Assembly: GCA_037367405.1 (NCBI GenBank)
Contig: JAZKJV010006941.1
Coordinates: 1,178,001-1,242,000, forward strand
DNA from: Ottelia alismoides
Taxonomy: Eukaryota; Streptophyta; Magnoliopsida; Alismatales; Hydrocharitaceae
Direction: 5' to 3'
Length of the DNA: 64,000 nt
Shown: in pieces, positions 55,391-64,000 of the stretch
Layout: each line of letters opens with the position of its first letter
Numbering within the stretch: position 1 is the stretch's first letter
Translations under genes and position numbers: made by a program
Notes under the pieces: model-generated
The model's database searches: none
What the model was told of the DNA's origin: nothing
What the model saw: the letters and a program-made list of their open reading frames with translations, nothing else

Positions 55391-57000
55391 GGTAAATATA
55401 ATTTATAATATAATGGAGAGGTTCAATTGTAAATAAGATTTACAAATTAAATGTTATGTGATTGAATTCACATTATACAATTAATTGTAGGTATGCATGT
55501 TAAGTCCAATGCTCTAATCCTATCGATCCCGGTGTCCGAAAAGCCGAGGTGCTATAGCTAGAAATTGAATTTTATGCATCTCATACAAAAGCGTATAAAG
55601 TTCGATGTATTTTAGATAAAATACTTCAAACAATAGTCTATAAATGTTTTTACGAATTTATAGGACAGTTCCGAGGATCGAATACATGACAAGCTGAGCG
55701 AAATTATGCAAATTTTTATTTTTTATTTCACGCCTAAAATTTTCTTTTCATGTTTAGAACCTCACAAGAAAATAAGAGCTATACCTAATTTTTTAGGAAG
55801 TCTCTGAGTTTTTTTCCGAAATTTCAAGTATTTTGATCGATTTTTGAAATTCCCCGGACATACTGTAATTGTTGCAAAACTTAGGAACCAAAATGGACGT
55901 AAACTAATTAAAATAGAACCTACATGCAAACAAAAGAACACTTATGGGAAACATGGTTTTTCTATTTTTATTGTATATAATACTTAGATAGTAGAGTACA
56001 ATTTTTTAAAAAAATAAGAGATATTTACAGCCATAACTCTGAGTAATTTTGTAATTATCACAAGAACTCTCGATAATCACGAATTACCCTCAAGACCTTA
56101 AGTAGTGCTTAACTCTTACACCAAGAACCCCGTGTTAACTTCCATCCAACTTTTCGTTAACTATGACGGTATCCATCAAGTATTTTATATTTTGTACCCT
56201 TTAGTTTCTCATTATTTTTTCGTCAAAAAAAAGTTTCTCATTATTTAAAATGAGACCAATATCCCCTTCTTCCTCATCCCCTTCATTATCCTCCTCCGAC
56301 CAACTCCTCCTACCCTTCCTCCTCCCGCCGACCACCTCCTCCTCCAAAATCAAACCATTGAAGTCCCTCCATTCCCCTGTTTGCAAGCCCTCGTTGATGC
56401 CCCCATGCCTGCAAGTCGCAAGTTGAAGCTTCCCCTCCCAACCAGCAAGCTCCCGTTAAACTCCCGCCTCCGCCTGCAACGCACGCCTCCCCTCCCCCCT
56501 CTTTTCCCGAGCAAGCCCCATGCCCCACGCTCACCCGCAAGCCCCAAGCAACATTGTATATACTCAACCAACCATAGGGATTGAATCATTCTCAATAAAA
56601 AGAAATTATGGTGAGTCCTCTTTAAAAATCCATCATTGTATAAGCTAATATTAAATAAATATAATGGTGGTATTTTTTGTTGCAAAATAATTTAATATTT
56701 TTGAAATTGACGATGTATCGTTTAACTAATTAGCCTACGCAGTAACAACGATTACCCCTTACTAGTTACTATTCTTCCGAAAAAAATTTAACTAATCATT
56801 GATAATTTTGAACTATAAAATTAGTAATTTTAAATTTATCTTTTGAAAAATAACAATCGATAAAAATTTATATGGAATGAGTGCAATAAAATAATAATTC
56901 TGTCCTATATATTATCTAACACGTGGATAACTTTTAAATATTCATTTTTTCATACAATGGAAATTAAATGAATATGATTTAAATAATAAAGGCATGATAT
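55391..57000 (+). other. Intergenic, with one dispersed repeat
   Basis: 56020-56160 matches 26945-27105 (GATAATCACGAATTAC word and neighbours). 56260-56580 is a C-rich stretch with ORFs on both strands in low-complexity Pro/Gly-rich frames, not called. 55391-56000 and 56600-57000 show no gene. Confidence 0.4.
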
Positions 57001-57009
57001 TAAGAATAC

Positions 57010-57462
57010 ATGATGAACAAATGGATGATTGAAAGAGTGCTATTTCTAATTGAAGCTGGGATCAACTCAAAATACAACGCATCTTATTGTATTGATGAAT
57101 TGTTGAGTAGGTCGATTTTACAATCTTCTCTGGATAATCGGGAACATATCACCATTTCAATGCATGACTTGATCCATGATATGGCAGAGTTGCTTAGCAA
57201 AGAAGAATTCCTCCGGATTAGTGATGCTAAAAAAAAGGAAACAATTCCTATGAAGATTCGGCATATATCATTTTTCCAGAAGATCTTTGATCCGAATTCG
57301 GCTATCCTCAAGGAACTTACAAGTTATAAATCATTGCGAACTTTACTCTATAATAATACAGATGAAAGAATGAATGGTTCTGATAATATTCTTGATAGCT
57401 GGTTTAGAAATCTGAGATATCTGCGAGTTCTTTCTTTGCACAACATCAAAATAGGTTTATAG
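57010..57462 (+). pseudogene. Fragment of a CC-NB-LRR (NLR) disease-resistance gene
   Basis: 150 codons ending in TAG. Residues about 12-40 (FLIEAGINSKYNASYCIDEL, then LSRSILQ) match the end of the winged-helix (ARC2) region. ISMHDLIHDMAELLSKEEFL (about 49-68) carries the MHD-type signature (MHDL). IPMKIRHISFF and SYKSLRTLLY match the ARC2-to-LRR linker, and FRNLRYLRVLSLHNIKI is the first LRR. A normal protein would be 900-1,400 residues with P-loop, kinase-2 and GLPL motifs upstream and many LRRs downstream; none are found nearby. The ATG used is therefore incidental. A truncated relic, and not necessarily transcribed. Confidence 0.85.
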
Positions 57463-57733
57463 TAACGTTTTTGGTAAAATCAGTCCCTACATCATTTGTT
57501 CAGTGTATAATGATGATATTATTCGTGGTGAAATTACTTGTTATCCTTGAAATTAGCAACAAAGGTCAAAATCGTAGCTATATCATTAGCAATGAAGCAT
57601 ATAACAATGTTTATTCATTGATATTTTCCAAAATGTTAACTAATCTTCACATTTTTCTTGTTCAAAATTTAGCGACGATTAGTTCAAAGCTTGAAAAATA
57701 ATAATAGATAAGCATTGGTATACGGACTGCCGG

Positions 57734-58106
57734 TAGGAATGAAAACGGTTACGAATATATCCGAATATCTATTTACCGTATTCGAAAAATTACCGGATAC
57801 GGATATCCGTATCTGAATATTAATCAAATACGGATCGAATATGGATACGGGTTGTAAAAATTTTCCGAATACAGATATGGTAATGGCTTGAATATCTGGA
57901 TCCAGATCCGGATATTCGAATATAAAATTTAATATTATTTTATATATTAGTTAATATAATATAATCTACAATCCTGTATTTTTATATTAGTATTATACAT
58001 TATATAATACAAATATGTTAATGATGTTAATAAATTTCTATTTGTTTGGGAATGAGCACGAACAAAACTTATGAAATCATATTCCCGTTTTTGCTTCCGA
58101 TCCCTA
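57734..58106 (+). mobile_element. hAT-type MITE (373 bp)
   Basis: Left end TAGGAATGAAAACGG and right end (inverted) TAGGGATCGGAAGCAAAAAC are typical hAT ends. Flanking 8-mers ACTGCCGG (57726-57733) and ACTGTCAG (58107-58114) agree at 6 of 8 positions. The left third is full of GGATACGGATATCCG-type words (57740-57920), the classic subterminal motif of this plant family. Confidence 0.75.
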
Positions 58107-58156
58107 ACTGTCAGTAATGATATAACGCTGAATATTACATTCGTCGGTAATTTTAA

Positions 58157-58469
58157 AACTATAAGGAAATCAAGTTGTGGTAAAGAAATATGACTATAGA
58201 TAATTGTGGTCATGATAATTGTGTAGTCATTAGTTTTCGTAATCGCAAACAAAGTTGTAATGAGGAGAATTGTGACGGAAATTGTGGCCACAATAATTTA
58301 TGTGGTTACTTGTAGTAGCTATGAGATATTTTTAGTCAGAAAATTCTCTGGACGAGATGTGTAATTACGTCTACAGGTCACGAAGTTTGTGGCCAGAGCC
58401 AATTCCATGGTCACAAGTCCCAAATCCATGTGCATAGTCATGTGGTCACAAGTCGTTTTTCTTGTAGTG
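58157..58469 (+). mobile_element. Short CACTA element, same family as 25585-25915
   Basis: Right end GTTTTTCTTGTAGTG is intact; the left end is decayed (AACTATAAGG for CACTACAAGA). The interior aligns with the 25.6 kb copy (GTGGTTACTTGTAGT, AATTCCATGGTCACAAG, GTGGCCAGAGC words). Flanks TAA/CAA approximate a 3-bp duplication. Confidence 0.65.
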
Positions 58470-58560
58470 CAAGTATAAAAAAAATAAATTTTTATTATAT
58501 AAATTAACATAGGATATCAGCTACGATTTTAAGATGGTCCTCATTACAATAATTTACGAA

Positions 58561-58645
58561 ATTTTATTTGATGTCCAAAGGCACAAAAATGGTGGAGGCA
58601 AAAATTTTATTTGATGTCCAAAGGCACAAAATGGTGGAGGCGAAA
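58561..58645 (+). repeat. Two tandem copies of a 43-bp unit
   Basis: ATTTTATTTGATGTCCAAAG starts at 58561 and again at 58604. The second copy is one base shorter. Confidence 0.9.
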
Positions 58646-58856
58646 ATTTATACATGGTGATACAAACGAGGGGTTGACCTAGGATTTGCGCTTCATCCAA
58701 GGAAGATCAAATGGAAGCAATGCCTCTGCGTGGATCCTGAATGTCAGAGGCACATTCTTTATAAGGAATCGATGTCAAAGGTCGCAAGCCATGGTAGGAA
58801 GAAATTGGAGAACAGGGCTCGGACTGGACAAAAGGGAGTATTTACACGAAGAAGGA

Positions 58857-61326
58857 AGGGTTGACCTCCCAGTCAACCCTCCTTGAGCTGGGATTGACCC
58901 TCAACCCGCACAAAAAGACATAATAGTGCTAAAATAGAGGCGCTGAAAAATAAGGTAACAAATGAGTTTATTAATTAATTCTTAAAACATAATTTTTTTT
59001 CTACTTTAGTGAATTAATTTTAGGAGAATTTTATTTTTTTATCGACTTATTTATTACATGTTAATTCTTACATGTATAAATATACTTCGTTTAATTTCAT
59101 CTCATTTCCAAATAAAAATAAAAAAAACAGTTCGTCGAATCTTAGAGCTCCGACCTCTGTTCACGGAGTTCTGTCGCTTGTTTCGACCCAACTACACACC
59201 AGTATCGTTCCTCATCAATTCATCATGCTCTGGATCATCTCCATTCATCCTGATCTTGCTCAAATAAGGAGATTGAGTATCCAACTCCACTTGACACTGG
59301 AGAACCTCTACCACACCCCATCTTCCACTCAATTCGACTGATTTTTGGGTCGAGAGCTTTGCCTCGAGTCTCAAGTCTTGTTGTGCAGGACTCAGTTCCA
59401 GGACACCCCATTTGTGGATGATTCGAGTCCAGGTCTTCACTTCCAAGTGCCTGAGTTTCTATTGACCTTCAGGCCTCCATCGATGAGGCATGGACCCTTC
59501 TGAAGCATCCACTCGATGCAGACAAATCCAAGGAACTTGCAGAGACCTCCAACATCTCTCGAGATGGTCGGAGACAAAAGCTTTGGCCGAGCGAATGAGC
59601 CCAACCTAGTTGCTCTTCCCAGTTCTTTCATATGTCCTCTCAACCATCAGATAAAGAAAGAGCCTAGATTTTGATCTCAACCCTTGGATCGATCACCGTA
59701 ATGACCATTAGATCCATCTGAGGATCTAATATCAAACGCCCATCGGCGAACCGGTACGTGCCAATCACAACCGTCCAATGCTTAAGTGAACCATGTGGAA
59801 CATCATCGGCCGTCTGATCGCACACATAGGGGTACTTTGCATATTTCACCTCGTCGCCTATTTGTTATTTATTTTATCTTTAAACATTCATATGTAGTGT
59901 AAAATATTTAGTAATATTTAACATTACAACCCTCGCCTTTATTTTAATTGCACTTGAGTCTAGTGTCAGGTCACCTCACGTGGCTCACCATGTGAGGCAC
60001 TTGGACATTTTACAAGAAATCCCCTCTAGGTTTAGTTATTTCATTTTAATCTCAAAATTCGTTAAATTGATATAATATTTTTGGGAAAATTACATGTTTG
60101 GTACTTGAAGTTGTCATATTTACATTTATACCCCTACCAAGCACTTTTGAATATAAAGTTTATTTTTAATTAGTTAAATTGTGTGCTTGGTCCCTGGATT
60201 TTATTTGTACGTTAACAAATGCATGTAAAGTTCATGAAAATTGCATTTCAGTCCATATATTGCTAATTTATTTTCTTGTGTGTATTCTAAATATTTTAAA
60301 TAACATTTTGAGTCCAAAAAATATAGGAAATTATTTAAGTGCCTAGAACTATTATTTATCATATATAATTTTCTTAAGGCATTTGAAATTATTTTCCTAT
60401 TTATAAAATACAGAAACATGTCATTTTGTCATGTTTAGCTATTTAAAATCCATAAAAATACAAAATATTTTCAAAAAATTCAAAAAAACTACAGGAGGTC
60501 TATTTTGTTGTATTTTATCACCAAACCAAAAATCTATAAAAAAATATAAAACTACAACCTTAAAAATCACAAAACACGTGAAAACTTATAAAAAATTAAA
60601 AATCCTAGAAAAATTTCTAAAACATTTTTTATCTCTTAATTTTATTTGTGATATATAGTTTATATTAAAAATAGTTTAAGGATATTTTGGTACTGGAATC
60701 TATTAATATCGTAACAAGTTTCTGTATTTTCTATACTTACTTTTTATGTATTTTAAACTTTAAAAATCATAAAAATTAGAAAATACTCCAAAAATTACGA
60801 AAAATGGAGATAAAATTTTATGTTCTTTATTTTGACCTAATTTTGATTTATTTAAAATCCAAAACACACATTCTCTTTATTATATGTATATAGCCTATAT
60901 AATAACTTTATTTATAATATTATACATCTTGCTTTATAAATTAAAAGAAGAAGAAGAAATTAAAATTTTACAAAAGTCAACAAAATATAAATCAACAAAA
61001 ACCACAAAATATGAATATTATTAAAAAACCAACATAAAATAATAAAAAACAAAAAGGAAATAGAAACAAGTAAACAAAAATTCAAAAATATTATTAATTA
61101 GCAATTGTTAATACGATCTTATCTATCCTCGTTTTAGCTTCCTTGAGTTCGATACTCTAACTACTTGCCCTATACACATTTATCAAAGTTATAATAAATT
61201 TTAACTCACGTCTGCATCTTGATTGTTAGTTATTATTGAGGGTTGACTGTTGATTGACTGAGGATTTGGTCAACACAATAATGTCGGCTTAGCTTGTTAA
61301 GTCAATAGACTAGATCCTTGTCATCA
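58857..61326 (+). repeat. E3: 5' LTR of an E1-family element, left-truncated
   Basis: 59820-61326 matches E1 5940-7513: the GTAGTGTAAAA...TTTAGTAATATTT and CACCTCACGTG blocks, the A-rich zone, and the end TTGATTGACTGAGG...CATCA. It is directly followed by a PBS, so this is a 5' LTR in + orientation. Matching becomes weak left of about 59100, and the AT-rich U3 is absent, so the left boundary is uncertain. The inverted GTTGAC/GTCAAC pair at 58861-58877 may mark the retained edge. Confidence 0.7.
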
Positions 61327-61328
61327 AA

Positions 61329-61346
61329 TGGTGTTGTTCTCGGGGA
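61329..61346 (+). other. Degenerate tRNA-Asp-type PBS of E3
   Basis: TGGTGTTGTTCTCGGGGA, two bases (AA) after the LTR end ...CATCA, the same spacing as in E2. Four mismatches to the tRNA-Asp complement TGGCGCCGTTGCCGGGGA. Confidence 0.75.
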
Positions 61347-61474
61347 AGTGATGGTTAGGATAGATACTTTGGACATAGTTTAATTATTCCATATGTTTTC
61401 AATCCTATCATTTTTTGTTTATCATTTTTTGAACTGTCTAACCACTCTTATGTTTTCTTTTTGTATGAGGGTCG

Positions 61475-64000
61475 TGGAGCTGGGAGATGACCGGGGTTTT
61501 GCGGAGGTCTTGTGCTCCACACAAGATGGGAACACAGTCGTTGAAGCAACCTCACATGAACCCTAAAAATCAATAATTAACCCACAATATAAATCAATGA
61601 ATGAATAGCAAAAATGTGAAGTCAAAAATTTATTATAACTCTATAATGTATGTGTATAGGTCGAACTCAGGAGCAAACAATAGATTGGGCAATTAAGCTC
61701 AAAATTTATTCTTTTCTCTTGTCTAATTATTATTTTTATGGTTTTAATTTTGTATATTTTTTGGATTTAAATTTTATATTTTTTATTGTTTTAATTTTAT
61801 AATTTTTATTTCTGCTTATATTTTCTGATTTTTATATTCCTTTCCTTTTTAATAATATAATATAAGAATATATAAGGATATATATATATATAATATAGGA
61901 TAAAGTAATTATAAAATACTAATAGAGATGAACAAAATACAAAAAATGTAATATTTTTGGATTTCATATAATTTTATAATGTTTTCATGATTTTTGGAAA
62001 TTTTTGCAAATTTCTATGTATTTTTAAAATAAAAAAACACCTCAAATCATGGATAAAATAAGTAGATCAAACTGAATTGAAGATTAAAATTAGAAAATAA
62101 AGTCCAAATTTTTCAAATCAATTTTAATACATATATAATACTACAGAGAAAATTATAAAACGGAAAATGATATTTTTGGTGTTTTTAAGTTTTTTTAGAA
62201 TTTTATAACGGATTTTGGAGCTTTTATTTTTTTCTATTTTAGGGGTTTTTGGTCTGGAATGAAAACATACCAATGTATATATATATTGGGGGATTTTTCA
62301 AAATATTTTTCTATTTTTGGTATTTTCTAGTTAAACAAGGGATCAAACGTGCTCTTTTGAATTTTAATAAATAGTTAATCATCTGCAAATGTGTCAAAAA
62401 TATACAAATAATATTCACATTTAATGGATTAAATTTAAATATAAAAACCGCTAGGGTTTATACATGTAATTGCCCAGCTCACGTGGGACTACACGTGAGC
62501 TGAGCTGGACTGGACCTATGTGTAATATCCATAAACACCAAGGGCCTCAATGCAAAATATCCATATTTATTTATTTATATATATTTTATGTACTTGATTA
62601 ATATATAAATACAAAAAAGGCAGGACAAGTATGCAGATTATCCCTATAAGCGTGCCATCGGACGGTGCAGAGCATTTTACTTATACACATGGCAGCGCGA
62701 GATAACTTGATGACACTTCGTCTATCTGGGGTGGAGATTGCATCCGGGCTTCCATCTTACAGACGAGGCTAGCTGTGGATGAACGGCCACGATCTGATAT
62801 GGGAGAGGAGGTTAATCCAATGGTTGTTGCTCTTCCCGAAGAACATGTAAGAACAGCCACCGGGCGAACTTCAGTTTGATGTCCCTCGCTCCCCCTGCGG
62901 TCTCATGCGATGATCTTGAGCTCTACATGCTCCTGCATGCGCCGCAGACCTGTTGAACACCTCAAAGAGCTCCGGAGCTCGTCGGAGGAGCTATGGAGGG
63001 CAAGGGCACCTGGAGGGTCCTCTCAAGCAATATGGGCTTAAATGTCCCCTTCAAGACCTGCAAAAGGGTTATAAACCATGGCGAAACAATGGCGAGGGTC
63101 TTGTCCTTTATTTGGTGAAGGATCAGGGCGAGGTGAGTGATGGCGGTGAGGTCTCTGGTGAAGCGACAGAGGGAGGCCTCAATTTGCAAAACCATGAGGG
63201 TTCTGGTTGGTTGAAGGGATCTGGGGAGATGGAGAAGGTGTTGGGAAATGAAATGGGACTAAAATGTGTGGTAGGGACAATCGAAAATATGGTGGGGATG
63301 TTCGCCAAAGCTAGCCTCTGGCGAACTACGAATCTACCGGATTACGCTAAAACGATAGATAAAAATCAAAATGAAATGTGGGAAACGAAACTATAAACTA
63401 AAAGCTACCTGTAAATCGTAAAAGCGTGACTCTTATGCCTGCCGGTGAAGCCAGGGAGCAGGGTGGTCGGAGAACCACCGTGGTGCACCTCTGCATCCAT
63501 CAGCCGTGACGACACCTCGGGGGATCTCTCCCTGTCATCAGGATACACGCTAGACCAAGGGCAACGGGCTTTTGGGTTAGGAACGTGACCAAAATGGGAG
63601 AGGAGGACGGAGGTTCTCATTTATGAACATGGTGGGGCACCCTTATTGATGGACGATTTGAGGTGAATCAAATCTATGTACAACTGATCTTAGTGAGTCA
63701 GCAAGAATCTTGGAGGATCAAGGAGTGTAAATGGTGAAGGGCTTGAGGAGAAGGATGTCAGATGGAAATGGGAAAAATGGAAGAAAAGCAGGGACTCGAC
63801 ACTTCTGATGGAAGTCAGAGAGAGATAGGGTGTTGACCGGGTCAACATTCCCTGCACTATGATTAGTCCACGGGGAGCTACAAAACAACACGGTCCTTAT
63901 TATTCAAATATAATTAATTAAATATAGTAGACAAATTATTAATTTTTGTTATATAATAAAAATATTTATTATTTTATGTAGTAATTTTATTATGATTTTA
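61475..64000 (-). repeat. E4: partial LTR of the E1 family, opposite orientation
   Basis: From TGGAGCTGGG the sequence parallels the solo LTR from 44401: GGAGG...CACACAAG...AGTCGTTG, CAATAATTAACCCACAA, the A-rich zone 61730-62340, the motif array and ACGTG inserts 62450-62640, the GC-rich island 62640-63400, the inverted W-box pair 63832-63846 and a decayed G-box palindrome near 63868. It runs off the window inside U3. The 147-codon + ORF at 62953-63396 is antisense to the LTR, is not conserved in the other copies, and is not called. Confidence 0.75.

Noticed and set aside
58857..58880. Inverted W-box pair in E3 as a fourth conserved LTR palindrome
   Set aside because: Flanking bases do not clearly match the other LTRs, so homology is unproven; mentioned only as a possible edge marker.

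Overview
This is nuclear DNA of a flowering plant. The evidence is long LTR retrotransposons with a tRNA-Asp-type primer-binding site, CACTA, hAT and MULE-like DNA transposons, a eukaryotic tRNA-Thr gene, and spliced or TATA-driven plant genes in an AT-rich background. The GC-rich exon of the gene at 38493-38885 hints at a monocot, but the species cannot be named from the sequence. Almost all of the window is transposable elements, many nested. Only two protein genes look intact, and both lie between 32.7 and 38.9 kb.

Layout. 1-7513: 3' part of a Ty3/gypsy-type element (E1, + strand), with a protease relic, an acidic tail, a hairpin array, a long non-coding tract, a polypurine tract and a 3.8 kb 3' LTR. 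9152-22304: a complete 13.15 kb relative (E2, - strand) with two 3.7 kb LTRs, PBS, PPT and decayed gag/protease but no reverse transcriptase. E2 sits inside a foldback MITE with a 5-bp target duplication; an uninterrupted copy of that MITE is at 26314-26572. Diverged LTR-like repeats fill 7514-9080 and 22497-24430. 25585-25915: a short CACTA element. 27925-27997: tRNA-Thr(AGT). 28236-32245: a 4.0 kb non-autonomous CACTA element with an exact 3-bp duplication, carrying fragments of an alanine:glyoxylate aminotransferase gene and a PPR gene. 32704-33527: a two-exon His/Gly/Tyr-rich small protein gene. 33997-36910: two MULE-like foldback elements and a minisatellite. 38493-38885: a conserved plant protein of unknown function.

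40.3-43 kb: a hAT-like element and two foldback elements. 44401-47987: a solo LTR of the E1 family with a perfect GGTAC duplication. 48519-51237: a complete short-LTR non-autonomous retrotransposon with a GTATC duplication. 52150-55090: a decayed Copia pol fragment and LTR. 55101-55390: a foldback MITE. 57010-57462: an NLR resistance-gene fragment, followed by a small hAT and a small CACTA element. 58.86-61.33 kb: a 5' LTR (E3) with its PBS. From 61475 to the end: an oppositely oriented LTR of the same family (E4), apparently inserted into the E3 leader.

Most unusual signal. The E1/E2 family has lost RT and integrase but keeps an array of hairpins between the protein stop and the 3' LTR. In E1 each hairpin ends in a copy of the element's own polypurine tract (AAGTATAGGGGG). 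In both elements the last hairpin has a second, mutually exclusive pairing partner downstream. The E1-group LTRs add twin palindromes (a G-box, and inverted W-boxes) and a quasi-periodic TTGCA...CCCCT array. All of this was read by eye; no folding or alignment program was run.
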